A stretch of DNA of 64,000 nucleotides from Trichobilharzia regenti (lineage: Eukaryota > Platyhelminthes > Trematoda > Strigeidida > Schistosomatidae): contig OX235267.1 in the NCBI GenBank assembly GCA_944472135.2, forward strand, positions 42,478,779 through 42,542,778, given 5' to 3'. The position numbers were made by a program, and so were the translations under genes. Below, in pieces: positions 45,573 through 56,045 of the stretch (within the stretch, counting starts at the first letter, position 1; each line of letters starts with the position of its first letter). The notes under the pieces are model-generated. The model was not told the origin of the DNA and did no database searches. It worked only from the letters and a program-made list of their open reading frames with translations.

Positions 45573-46276
45573 TTAGATTGGATGGGGGGAGGTAGGTATT
45601 CCTTGTGGATAGTATGCTGGGGTAGAGTTACGTGTATCGCAGTTATGACTAATATTTTGTGTGTTTAAGTTATTTTCGTAAATATTAGTCCATTGACGGT
45701 CTTGGGTGGTCTGTATGCGATGGTTTTCGGGGATGTGGTGAGTCAAAAGGCCACCTTTAGGAAACATGCCTAGCGCACTTGTTCCTTGTTGTAGAGGTCC
45801 CTGGATCAAACTTTTGTCTATAGTAGCCATAGATTGGAAAGTTGTGTCGGGGTAGGTGTATGCCTGCCCGTCGGGCTTCGACTTATTTTTAGGGTGCCCA
45901 GACATATAGCGTCTGTTGTGTCTATCGGACGAAGACTTGTTTGATGTTGGATGAATCGGCGGGTTACCTCTCTTTTCATTGACGTTAGATTTATGGCGGT
46001 ATGAGGGCTTATTCTGCTTCCCTGGTTTAGTGGTATGATTGGGGTCGCTTAAGTTAATGTTATCTGGTTCGCTGCTGAGAAACCTATCAGTGATGTGTTT
46101 GAGTACAGGTATTCTGGATGGCAGGGTTATTTTACTTCGTTTTGTATGCTCACTAATCTGAGTGCTGCTCGGGGAGGATATGCTTAATGCTACATGCTCG
46201 AGCTTAGCCTTTTGCTTAACGTTGGTAGTGGTATTAGCGGCTGATGGTGATGTGGCTAGCGAGCATAACTCTAAAG
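45573..46276 (-). CDS. CR1-like ORF1, C-terminal part (cut off from its start)
   Basis: An open frame of about 230 codons from about 46276 to the stop at 45573, with no early Met. It is rich in Ser, Thr, Asn, Lys and Pro (SPSAANTTTNVKQKAKLEHV, KRSKITLPSRIPVLKHIT, RYMSGHPKNKSKPDGQAY), consistent with a basic nucleic-acid-binding ORF1 tail. It ends 94 bp before the ORF2 Met. It starts right after an ATT tract (minus strand), where an about 275-bp non-coding stretch separates it from the N-terminal part. Confidence 0.6.
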
Positions 46277-46551
46277 ATAATAATAATAATAATAATAGTA
46301 TATTCTCATTTTGTACATGAGAGACGCCAGTTTACAGGCATCATCAATATGATAAATTACATATACGATTAGCAATCATAATTAATAATAATGTTTTAAT
46401 AAAATACACATTTTTTTTCCTACTTGTGTAGGACACACCAAATATACAAGCATGGATAAGCATTATATAAATTTCATAAATTTGGTTTATGGTTAAGTTA
46501 CATGATTGCTGGCGTTTTTGTCTTAGGTCTGTGGGAACAATATATAACCAG
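46277..46551 (-). mobile_element. Probable short insertion splitting CR1 ORF1
   Basis: AT-rich and non-coding, ending (minus strand) in an ATT tract of seven units (46277-46298), the same kind of tail as the CR1 3' module at 39722-39735. The flanking frames on both sides read as one low-complexity basic protein. The upstream edge is not sharply defined, because the first ORF1 frame may read a few residues into it (NAKLIFLYFMTCSIE). Confidence 0.45.
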
Positions 46552-47412
46552 TCATTCAATGGAGCACGTCATGAAATATAGGAATATTAACTTCGCATTA
46601 ACAAAAAAACCCAAGTCTAAGTCTATGGCCATAGTTGCTTCACTGTTGAGTTTACTAGGTAAATTTTTATTATTTAGGAGTATTTCATTTTCATGTATAT
46701 GTGTAGCATTAGGTTTACTTAAGTGTAAGGCGACAGTGTCTTCTATAGGACATTCTGCTGTTACGTAAGTTTTTGCGACACTTGGTACACTTGCGCGGCT
46801 ACGTCTCTGACATGGCTTTAGGTCATGGGGAAGTTTAATGTTACCATAAGGTGTGGATGAACTAATTAACTTATTTGACGACTGAAATTTCCTAGCATCA
46901 TTAGGAATACTGAATTTAAACAGCACAGGGCAAGCATACTTTCCTGATTTTTTCCTGAGTCTGATTAGGTGGCAATTCGCTGATGGCATGCCACACGCTT
47001 GGAGACATGTCACTTTGATTTTGTCCAGAGGCGTCCGATCAGGCAGATTGTAAGCGAGAACGTTATACGAGGACATGATTCCTTTAGTAGCTTCACTGGC
47101 TATAAAGTCTAACATACGCTCAGATTTCAGCAGACTTTCCGGATTAGCATCATGAGTTGGGTTACAAAGAAGCAGTAGTGGCTTAATGGTGTTTATATTC
47201 TCATTTAATTCCTTCACAAAGTTTCCTAGAGAAATAAGGTCCAACTTATTTTGTTCAGCAGTTGCATATACCTCTGATAACAAATCGGGAACAGTGACTT
47301 CGGGGACATTGTTGAGGCTACATGGAACGCACAGTGACGTACGTATCTTCTTAGCTGAGTGACCTAAACTATTCTTACGTATGGAAAGCACTCGTTTATT
47401 ACGTTGTGCCAT
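46552..47412 (-). CDS. CR1-like ORF1, N-terminal part
   Basis: 286 residues from MAQRNKRVLSIRKN. Basic N-terminus; then a helical segment (VPDLLSEVYATAEQNKLDLI, GNFVKELNENINTIKPLLLL); then YNVLAYNLPDRTPLDKIKV, MPSANCHLIRLRKKSGKYAC and PVLFKFSIPNDARKFQSSNK. That spacing (short beta motif, Arg-Leu-x-Lys, Pro-hydrophobic-Val, Arg-Lys-Phe) resembles the RRM-like region of non-LTR ORF1 proteins. This is a resemblance, not a firm assignment. The last about 15 residues probably derive from the insertion that splits ORF1. Confidence 0.65.
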   Translation of the reverse strand: MAQRNKRVLSIRKNSLGHSAKKIRTSLCVPCSLNNVPEVTVPDLLSEVYATAEQNKLDLISLGNFVKELNENINTIKPLLLLCNPTHDANPESLLKSERMLDFIASEATKGIMSSYNVLAYNLPDRTPLDKIKVTCLQACGMPSANCHLIRLRKKSGKYACPVLFKFSIPNDARKFQSSNKLISSSTPYGNIKLPHDLKPCQRRSRASVPSVAKTYVTAECPIEDTVALHLSKPNATHIHENEILLNNKNLPSKLNSEATMAIDLDLGFFVNAKLIFLYFMTCSIE

Positions 47413-47870
47413 TGCTGAAAATTAATCAATATGGTTTAAAGTTAAAGCCGAGCTAAATCGTAAACGGGCATATGGAAAAATAGTATATCTAATGGATATA
47501 TAGATTAAGTACTGCTATGGATACCGTATGGAATTTTATTGCTTATAAATAAACAATAAATTTACAAAGTACTAAAAATTAAAATACAGAGTATATAGAA
47601 ACCAATTATCCTGTAAATTGATCCTGATATGTAAACCACAAAATGATGAACTTCTTTATAGTTTTCTTTTCTGCGACGTTGTTCTAAAGTTACAATAAGG
47701 AGGATGAGCCCTGCGAAAGAGTGGATCCAAACTTGATAACTGGAGGTGATATATCTGCGTAGTTGGAAGCTAGGGTAGCAGTCAATATAAGTTATAGTTG
47801 AGGAGTGGTATAATATCCACTACAATATTCCAGAAATCGATAAAAATATATCCACGTTATGGGGAGAGAT
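47413..47870 (-). other. Probable CR1 5' UTR
   Basis: Non-coding, directly upstream of ORF1 on the minus strand. It meets the Gypsy LTR fragment at about 47870-47942. No promoter motif is claimed. Confidence 0.4.
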
Positions 47871-47959
47871 TGTAACGTCCGATCAGAATCGCGCTGATAT
47901 AATAGAATGTCAACAACAAAACACACACATCATGTGGATACATACCACCTCCCCTTTTG
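47871..47959 (-). mobile_element. Gypsy 3' LTR fragment and polypurine tract
   Basis: On the minus strand, AAAAGGGGAGGTGG (47959-47946) is a polypurine tract, followed by the LTR start TGTATCCACATGATG (from 47942). It matches the upstream LTR (from 49825) for about 45 bases and then diverges (CAGCGCGATTCTGATC). So the 3' LTR is truncated or from another subfamily. Confidence 0.65.
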
Positions 47960-48087
47960 AGAAGATTGATGATTAGTAGCGTGTTCTCCTGGGGTTTATC
48001 TGGAACCGTCGATCTTGTTGTTGACATCTGTCGCTTCGTCTGCCTGTTGGGTTTGCGGCTTCGGCTTCGTCCGGAATAGTCTGACAC

Positions 48088-49595
48088 TTAATGTTTCTTG
48101 GCTGCAGTGCATAGAGAATTTAGTTGGACATCAGCCAGATGCAAACGATCGAACAAATCAAGTCCCAAAAGATTTAAATCACTATTGGTGACGTAGCAAA
48201 TTCCTGTGAATTTAATGTTACGGAATGAAACAGAACATTTGAGTTCACCGACTAGTTTGAGCCGCCCACCACAGGCGCTGAGAAGAGTCTGGGAAGTATA
48301 TGTGATAGGTGGTTTGCCAATGTTATTCCAAAGTTTCTCTGATATAACAGTAATATCAGAGGCGGTATCTAGCTGCAGACGTGCATCATGACCGTTCATC
48401 TGAAGATCAAGATATTTCCTGATACCTGGTGTTGTGACTTGATAGGCTGTGACCAGACTCATTGACCTTCTTGGGGAATTAGGGCCGACAGTTGGTCGGG
48501 CTTTCGGTGGATCATAATATCTTGGTTTGCGTGACTGGCAAAATCCGCTTTTATGACCGATGATTTTGCACTTGCTGCAATGATGATTTTTGTACGGACA
48601 AGACTTTACAAAGTGCCACGCGCCACAGTGCCAGCGTGGTGATGGAGGGGTCTTCGTTGCAGTAATTTGAGAGGCTCGACGAGTATATGTAGATTTCCGC
48701 GGAACATTAGAAGAAGGTGGGTCGGGACTGGATGATGAGAGATTTTTGCTCTTTCGTAATGCATGAATATCAGAGCTTCTCGTAGTTGTCGATTCGACCA
48801 GGTGTGCGTCTTTCTGCAAATTAATCAGCCGTTGATATTCGTCAGCTATGTCATGTGGAGTTAACTTAGGACTTTCTCAAGCTGATTGAGCAGTCGAGTT
48901 CGGATATCTGTGAAACGAGGAGATTGAAGACGGCATATGAGAATCAAGGCTTTGAATTGATCATCTGTTAAGGACCTGAGTCGAAATCTCCCACATTCTC
49001 GGTTGAATGTGCCAATGTGAGTAAGAAAATTATCATTTTCATTCATTGTAGGCTTGAGGCCACGATAACGTATGCTGAATAATGAGGAGTGGTCTCCAAA
49101 ATGTTCACGCAGCAGCTTTATTGTATCATCGAAACACTTGTCACGTGGTTTCTGGGGTAAAATTAGGTTGCAGTACCGTTCATATTCTGCGGGACCCAAT
49201 TTATGTAATAACACTCGCACCTTCTAAGCATCATCTTGCGAGGCGAGATCAACTGTGAATAAATCCTCATATCGTTCATACCATGTGTCAAAAGTGACAT
49301 TCGCATCTTGATGGTAATTGAATTGTGTAATACTATTTACAATTCCGTCGACAGATGGTAGCATGGTATGATTCAGATTGTTTGAAGGTGAAACTGAACC
49401 AGTCTGTTTTTTAATGAACATTTCCATCAATTTCGTTTGTTGTTCAAATAGTAATTCCAATTTAGAAGGATCCATAGTTTTTCCCGTTGCCAATGTTGCT
49501 ATGCACTCGTCGAGTAGTTGATAGTCCTGACGCAAGAAGGCGGAAATCAGAAGACCACCAGGCTCACGATGATGCTTGTATTTTTCAAACAACAA
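48088..49595 (-). pseudogene. Gypsy-type gag-protease polyprotein, frameshifted, pol missing
   Basis: Three minus-strand frames form one decayed polyprotein. 49595-49224 and 49220-48861 are Gag (PSKLELLFEQQTKLMEMFIK, NVTFDTWYERYEDLFTVDLA, then VRVLLHKLGPAEYERYCN, LREHFGDHSSLFSIRYRGL, DDQFKALILICRLQSP). The break at about 49222 is a TAA stop or shift. 48819-48088 holds a zinc-knuckle region (HCGAWHFVKSCPYKNHHCSK, CKIIGHKSGFC, first knuckle damaged) and a retroviral-type aspartic protease (LQLDTASDITVISEKLWNNI; catalytic motif DTA in place of DTG/DSG; LLGLDLFDRLHL). The first about 30 codons overlap the 5' LTR. RT, RNase H and integrase are absent: the polypurine tract follows within 150 bp. 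Confidence 0.85.
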
Positions 49596-49825
49596 GGAAA
49601 ATCAATGTCACACAAGTGCGTGAGCGAATATTCAAAAATGAACGAATCCACAGACAGTCTTAACATGATTGATTGTAATGTCATGTGACAAGAAGGTCAG
49701 ACATGCTTATTTAGTTAGTGGACAGACAAAGGCATATTGTCAGTTATAATGAAATATCAATCCATATATACATAGCAAAATATAATAGAATGTCATCAAC
49801 AAAACACACACATCATGTGGATACA
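49497..49825 (-). mobile_element. Gypsy 5' LTR (about 329 bp)
   Basis: On the minus strand it starts TGTATCCACATGATG (49825) and ends GAGTGCATAGCA (49497), followed by a primer-binding-like TTGGCAACGGG. Upstream of it is AAAAGAGAGGAAGTGA (49843-49828), itself a polypurine tract, as if another internal region once lay on that side. Related LTRs: 39437-39727 and 28886-29179. Confidence 0.8.
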
Positions 49826-49844
49826 TATCACTTCCTCTCTTTTC

Positions 49845-50355
49845 ACATGTATTGCCTTCAACGAAAGCATCGACACGGATATGCTATCCTCTACTTTTGT
49901 GTTAATCGTATGGAGCGTTGGGATCACTAGAACGAACACTGCAATTATTCAGAACATTTGTCGCGCTTCTAGTGAATAACGGAACCACTTTTGTCATGAA
50001 ATCTGCTGACAAGTTCAAAGTTAACTTGGTCACGTATACAACTAGAAGGGTCACAATTATGGTGTACTTACTGGTGAATTTGAAATTTCATAGAGTTCCG
50101 AACACTTTATGAATCATTCACTAAAAATAGTGGCCAATTCTGCATCCTTATGTTTCACTTCAGCACCTGTACTCAAATGCTACTCATCTCCTACTCCGTC
50201 AATGGATAGCGGCACACACGGCTTATGGAGATTCTGAGCACTTCTAGGTCACTTTCGCGCGTTGTGATTGGCAGTTTCATGTTGGCATATACGTGGCGGC
50301 AATATGTAAGTAGTGTTAACTGCTGAAAAAGGCGTGAAAGTGTTGTTGTTTTTTA
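49845..50355. other. Sequence upstream of the MULE transposase
   Basis: Non-coding as far as can be seen. It should contain the 5' terminal region of the Mutator-like element if that is complete, but no terminal inverted repeat could be paired by eye with the downstream side. Confidence 0.35.
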
Positions 50356-52210
50356 TTGATGACTGAAAAAGTGGTGGATGTATTTAACCGCATTTTGAGG
50401 TGTAAATGTTTTAACCCTAAGGATGCATTTGAAGAATTCAATAAGCTTGCACTTACTGATCATGTTGTGAGAAACATTCGCATAGATACCAGTAATCGTA
50501 TTCTTCGATACAAACGTGTGTTATGTGTGTACCTCCGCTCAAAAACGGTGAGTTCCGGCCGAAGGAGTTAGGCTTTGAACACTTTAACTGTTTATATGAG
50601 TTTTTAGTCTGTGTTTTCTAGGTTCTAAATGTATGGGTTGTACATCGAGTTTCTGCGTTAATTCAGTTAATAGATGCCTGGAAGTAGACTGTATGAAGGG
50701 TGTACATAACCATCCGTGTACAAAAGAATTTATGATGGTGGACAGCAGCAAACGTTGCTTAACAGAGGCGGGGAAGACTGAATTCTATTGCATGATTGAA
50801 TGTATGATTTCAACTCTTGACCTAAGGGATGCAGTTCTCTTGAAATTCGGAAAATATCTAACACGAGATGATTTCAAATTGAGGGAAGAAGTGTTTGGAG
50901 GTATACAGATTACGAATAAATTGGTTAACGTCATTGTAGGTACAAAAAGTATGGAAGAAGTTTTGCAGCTGTTAGCATCAACAGGACAAGCTCGGACAAA
51001 GAGTTCAAATGGACAGATCGATGTTATATGTTTCAGCCTGCATCAACAAATTAAGTTTTTTGAGTGTTTTCCAGAAGTAGTTTGCATTGATTCGATGTAC
51101 AAAGAGAATAATCTTGGGTAAGTTATGGATACTGGTGTAATGTCTGAAGTTTCAGTCTTTTTCAGTTAGTTGCCACAGATGGGTGTGGAAATAGTGCTTG
51201 TGTTATGTTTGATTTTTGTAAGAGGGAGACAGTGTTAGATGTCACGTTTGTCCTGCAAACGTTTAGATCCATTATGGGATGTACCAATGCAACGAAGACG
51301 TTTGTCATTGATAACTGTCAGGCGGAAATATCTTCGGTGCAACAAGTGTTTCCACATTGCAGGATAGTTCTTTGCCCATTTCATATGCTGCAAGCGTTCG
51401 GTCGGAAGGTATGTGCCTATAATTCATCATTACTTTGTATTTTCGGAATACTGACTTACGGTTCGCACTAGGAAGAATGCTTTCAACGCGTTTTAGAGAA
51501 AGGTAAGTGACGTCTGAGTTAAAAGTTTGTTAATTATGAAGATTTGCCTATTATTATAGATGCATTCGTGATAAATTCCCTCAAGCATACCGATATTTAA
51601 ATAGACACTGGATGAATAACAGGAAAATGTGGGCTAGATGCTTCAGGGGGAAACATATGACATTGGGTAACGGAACGAGCAACTGGGTTAAGAGTGCTCA
51701 TAAGCACTTAAAGTTGCACCCTCAACGAAATGCCCCACTGGTGCTGACCTTGTGGAAAGTTCATAGAAAGGCGACAGATTACTGGTGCCTAAGACAGTAC
51801 GACATCATGTATTCACTGCGGAAATGCTATCGATATGACGCAAGTAACACTTCATTATTACACCATTTGTAGGTTCCACAGTTAATACAAATGCTGGGAA
51901 AATAGTCTTCAGCAATTACCAAAGGGTTGGACGTATTCATCACGCTGTAGTAGGCAGTGGCCTAATCGATTGCTACGATGGAGTTGCCTTCAACCAAGTT
52001 GACATTCCCAATGGAGTGTACACGTGTCACCACTTCCATGATTACCACCTACCTTGTTCGCATATCCTGTATGCCCACTCTGTGGGGTTGTTCACTGGGG
52101 TAAGATCAATTTATCGAGTTTACATGCATTTACCATTAGATATACTAAAATACAGCCGAAGATGGTCGAGGGAATACAACTTTGATGTTTCCTTGAGAAC
52201 AATAGAGTAA
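50356..52210 (+). mobile_element. Mutator-like (MULE) transposase gene with short introns
   Basis: Exon-like blocks encode a MULE transposase: an N-terminal DNA-binding region (RILRYKRVLCVYLRSKT, KCMGCTSSFCV, CMKGVHNHPC; a FAR1/FLYWCH-like Cys/His pattern), a DDE core with VVCIDSMYKENN (first Asp at 51089-51091), LVATDGCGNSACV and FVIDNCQAEISSVQQVFPHC (second Asp at 51310-51312), then LCPFHMLQAFGRK. The C-terminal SWIM-type finger is TCHHFHDYHLPCSHIL (about 52020-52070). A 38-bp intron (51118-51155) with GT/AG ends restores the frame exactly. A 55-bp intron (50567-50621) would do so upstream. Near 51545 and 51865 the frame is not restored by any junction I can find, so the copy may be inactive. 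Schistosome MULEs (the Curupira elements) are the likely relatives. Confidence 0.8.
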
Positions 52211-52800
52211 GTTCCACAAGACTGTGCTAAAGCTAATTACCTTTATATTTTTACTTAAACGATTTTGTACTGTACCATTTGTAATATACTTATTTTCACT
52301 GTATCGTAAAGACATGCATTCCTATAGACTGAGTGTACTTCTTTTATTTATCATATCGAAAATGCAACATTTTTAACGAGAATTCTAGGTGACGTAGTAA
52401 TCCTCTCGTAAAATGCTGTCAAAGTTGTAAGCCGTTATTACTCCTTAGGTGCTTGCAACATATCAGTTACATTTTATCGGATTACGCATAGTATAAGTAT
52501 GCATTAGTATTGACAAGAGAATAGTGTCAAACATGTGTTCTTGTTGTAATACCGAAATATAGTTACCCTTCTGTAAATTACTGCCAAATTCGTAGACCGT
52601 TATTAGTCCTTATGTGCGTGCAAAGGTTAAATCCGACTGCGTGAAAGATTACCTTTCATCAGGGCTCCCAGAAAATTATACTTTAAGCTTATGTTTGTTA
52701 TGCGATCACTACATATGCATAATAGCAAATGTAGGACGAATACGTGTATCGAAAATAACGTATTATAGATATATCCTATAAAGACAATAATCCTAGTACT
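52211..52800. other. Non-coding sequence with an imperfect direct repeat
   Basis: 52385-52455 and 52555-52625 resemble each other (TAATCCTCTCGTAAAATGCTGTCAAA.. and TTACCCTTCTGTAAATTACTGCCAAA.., then CCGTTATTA.TCCTTA.GTGC.TGCAA). The significance is unclear. It may belong to the 3' end of the MULE. Confidence 0.45.
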
Positions 52801-53103
52801 GAATAAAATGGTACCATCTTTTATTTCGTTGCCTTCTCGTCAGCTGCTTACATGGCAAAGACATTATTAAATATATCTACAACGACAATTTTAACATACT
52901 TGCACAGAGTTCAGTTTAAACAAAAAAATCAATCGATCAATATACGCATACACTAAAAATATATACATATATAAATATGCAATATTAACCACTATTCCGA
53001 ACAATAATAATCAAACACAATGGAAACTTTTAGCATTTCATGTCTTTGCCATGTAAGCAGCTGACGAGAAGGCAACGAAATAAAAGATGGTACCATTTTA
53101 TTC
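52801..53103. repeat. MITE-like unit with perfect 64-bp inverted repeats
   Basis: 52801-52864 and 53040-53103 are exact reverse complements over all 64 bases, separated by 175 bp of AT-rich sequence. The ends are GAATAAAATGGTACC / GGTACCATTTTATTC. No coding capacity. Perfect arms imply recent origin or conversion. It could be a small non-autonomous DNA transposon or the folded terminus of the neighbouring MULE. No target duplication is obvious. Confidence 0.85.
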
Positions 53104-53905
53104 TGCTAAAACTGTAGTTCTTGCATTGTTCAAATTCATTAAGGGGAATAAATGTATGAAATCCTATTACTCTTATACTGCGCAAATTACATTCTTTCAA
53201 AGTAAATCATAACGCATTCCAAAAATAGCTATGTCATTATTCCTTCGAAAAGCAAAACGAAGTAGTATTACAAGAATACCGTTAAAACTTTTAAGAAATA
53301 TTTATTTTAATAAACGACCTCGTAATATCACAACGTTGCCATGAAAATTATTGAATTACTCATCATCGAAGCTTCCAAATCAAGTGAACCATAAATATTA
53401 TAATATTATTAACTATAACCTGAAATTAAACAACAGTGATACTTATGTTAGCGAATAATTACCATTATAAAGTTGCTAGAAAGCAAAGGACAACTTAGTA
53501 AAAACTTTGCTTCTTCAGCGTTATGTTACGAATAAATCAACTAACACTCCTTTACGGCTGCAAACTCTTCTGACTACTGCCAAGTTTTCATAACTCAGAG
53601 ATTCAAGGCACCACTTCAGAATTTCACAAAGTCCACTTCAAGTAACTTATTTATTTCGTTTATCTTGACGTAATCAACAATTTACACAGAATTCTAACAT
53701 TCCACGTGGAAAGAAACAACGAAATTCGATTGTATATGCATGTTCACTCAGACCACAGCAAGCGTCTACTTTCCACTATTTTCATAAGCTGTTTTGTTAA
53801 AAAATGGTATCTATAATGTATTCCAATTGAAAAGACACCTGGAAACAACCCAAATACAAAATCGTGATAACACCTAGTGACACCCGGTGTGTTCGGCTAT
53901 CGCTT
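53104..53905. other. Unassigned AT-rich sequence
   Basis: No gene or repeat recognised between the inverted-repeat unit and the BEL-type LTR. Confidence 0.4.
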
Positions 53906-53908
53906 GCT

Positions 53909-54275
53909 GTCAATGTAGTTGAAGATTGAACGATAAATTCATGGTTGTTATCTCAAAATCAACTTTCCCAATTTTCGCAGAGGCATCAATACGACAGTCA
54001 TCGTCTCATCGGTCGCTGTTCAGAAAGAAGTCAGGAGAAAACCATCAGAAGTAATATTGTGATTTATTATTGTAATATTTTTTCATAGACCTTAGTTGTA
54101 ATATTGGTTATATGTCGGTGTTAGAATAAATAATTCTCGAGTCACCAAACTGGGCTCTGTTTTTTGCGTCCATTCGTACTAAGCGTTTCTGAGAAGCTTC
54201 GAGGAACAGCGTGAGGCCCAGAGTAGCACGAGCTGGGCATTAACGGTTAGCGAGACGAGGCTGACGGATTCGGAC
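53909..54275 (+). mobile_element. BEL/Pao-type element, 5' LTR
   Basis: Begins TGTCAATGTAGTTGAAGATTG and runs through AATAAATAATTCTCGAGTCACC to about GAGACGAGGCTGAC. The copy at 58268-58616 differs at seven positions that I can count, plus one gap of about 12 bases near the end (5' copy longer: CGGTTAGCGAGACGAGG). AATAAA at about 54126 could serve as its polyadenylation signal. Confidence 0.85.
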
Positions 54276-54382
54276 AGTTGGTGAAAGTTTGGATAGTCAC
54301 CGTTCATCCTTCCTGGTGCCGGTCAAGTCCTCTTTGAACAAGCAATATCTGGAACGCTTTTGGAATTGGGTCAAGTTCAACA

Positions 54383-56045
54383 ATGCCTAGGTCAAAGGAG
54401 GGACAGAGCGTCTTGGATGCAAACAGGAAAGTAAGTCATGGTGACTTGTCCGTTACTTGTAACGATGTGTTTGATGTTAAACATGACATGGTTGGTGTTA
54501 CTGTTTCGCCGTCCAGGGATAATAGGAACATCGGACTCCCTAAATTTGAACCACGGTGTTTCGACGGAAACCTGGCTGATTATTTACAGTTTGTAAAGGA
54601 GATTGAAATCATGCTGAGTAGTTATTTATTAAGCGGTGAATTGAAATTGATGTATTTGATGAGGTAGTGCACTGGAGATGCTTCAAGAGCTATACAGTGT
54701 TGTAAGCTCATGCCCCCTACTAAGGGATACTCTGAGGCCAGGAATATACTACGTCAAAAAATTTGGAAGAACTTCGATGATTGTAGGGAAATTATTCGAG
54801 GCTGTTAAGGGTAATGGTGGTCAATTACAAGATGACTCCAAGGCACTCTCTGAGTTTTTGGATAATCTGCTGACTTACAAGAATGCATTGGTTTCGATGA
54901 ATTGCATGAGTGGCCTCAACTTGAGTATTATACTAGAAGTAATAGCGAGACGCCTACCTAATCGACTGCAAAGGAAGTGGGTGAAGATAAGCACTCGTTT
55001 AAAGGATGATGGTATCGAGCCAAAGTTCGATGATATTCTGAGACTGGTAAAGGAAAGTGTCAATCAATCTATGAGCAAGTTTGCCAGTATATTTCATCCC
55101 ACCCCTAGAATAGAGCAGTCTGAGGGTAAAACGCAAGCATTGATGATGAAAGGGTCTCAGAGAGGTGGATATCGAGAAGGCTCTATGGTGTCTAGTAACC
55201 CATATAGACTTAGAGAGCGCAACAGCATTCGTGGTACATCCTCAACAGATAAGTTACAAGATGCAAGACAAACACGGTTGTGTTTTACACGTTTGCAAGA
55301 GGTGCATACAAAGGTGAACTGTGAATCAGTGAGCAAGTTTAGTGATAAGCTAAAAGTCAAATCCAGGTCTGACTCCGAATTGTGTGACGATAACGGTGTG
55401 GTCAAGAAGTCTGTAGTTGCAACTGGTAAGCCATTGTTGAATCGAGTGTCACAGAATAGAGTTGCTGCTTCAGAGTGCAGTTCTGACCCTACAAGTTTAC
55501 AAGGTATTACTATTCAGAGTGAAGATATAGAACCTTTAAGGATTTGTGAGGAGGAATCAAAATTGTCTACTTCTGTTATTAAAGAGTTTGAAAATGATGA
55601 AGTTGACGGTAAAGTGAATATTCGTGATAATGATCATGATGCTTCACAGTTGTCTTTGGTTGATCATGATGAGATGAGGGATATGCCTACTACTCCTAAG
55701 TTGAACAAAGGTTCTGTACAACTTGAACGTGAAGTGGAAATAAATGCAGATGCAGTTGCAGAAGGCATGCATACTTGTGAGACCGTCAGTGTGATTGATC
55801 AGCATGTAGCCCACCCATCATCAGATGCTAGTGCTAAACTTGAGCTGATAGTAAATGACGGCAGTGGTGGTGGTCTTGCAGGTAGACAAATTTCTGAAAG
55901 CCGAGCAACAACAGCTTCTGATCCACCGCTTAGTTCATCAACTGATATCAATCAGTCGTCGTTAATGTTGTCATCCACAATGAGAAGGATGCCCATCAAC
56001 TCGAGTATCTTGTGCAATGACTATGATATGCTAGCTGATCAGTAG
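54383..56045 (+). pseudogene. BEL/Pao-type Gag, interrupted, with a long unusual C-terminal extension
   Basis: Gag starts at ATG 54383 (MPRSKEGQSV) and shows the BEL/Pao Gag segment LPKFEPRCFDGNLADYLQFV. TAG at 54665 interrupts it. The same frame continues (TGDASRAIQCCKLMPPTKGY, SEARNILRQ) until a shift near 54805, after which ALSEFLDNLLTYKNALVSMN and IARRLPNRLQRKWVKIS continue in the frame of the 455-residue ORF (54678-56045). CFTRLQEVHTKVNCES at about 55280-55330 is a damaged zinc knuckle. The last about 220 residues are acidic, Ser/Asp/Val-rich and match no pol domain. The final residues and stop (LADQ) come from the inserted CR1 3' module. Confidence 0.75.

Larger units (their letters stand above)
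40718..47412 (-). mobile_element. Nearly complete CR1-like LINE
   Basis: Minus-strand non-LTR retrotransposon with ORF1 (split: 47412-46552 and 46276-45573), ORF2 (45478-42401) and a 3' region of about 1.7 kb (42400-40718). Gene order and protein type fit the CR1/Jockey superfamily. The copy starting at 60950 is almost identical where they overlap (constant offset of 20620 bp from 41345 to 43380). The 3' end is shortened relative to that copy: it stops where the plus-strand module begins. The 5' UTR probably runs to about 47860. Confidence 0.85.
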
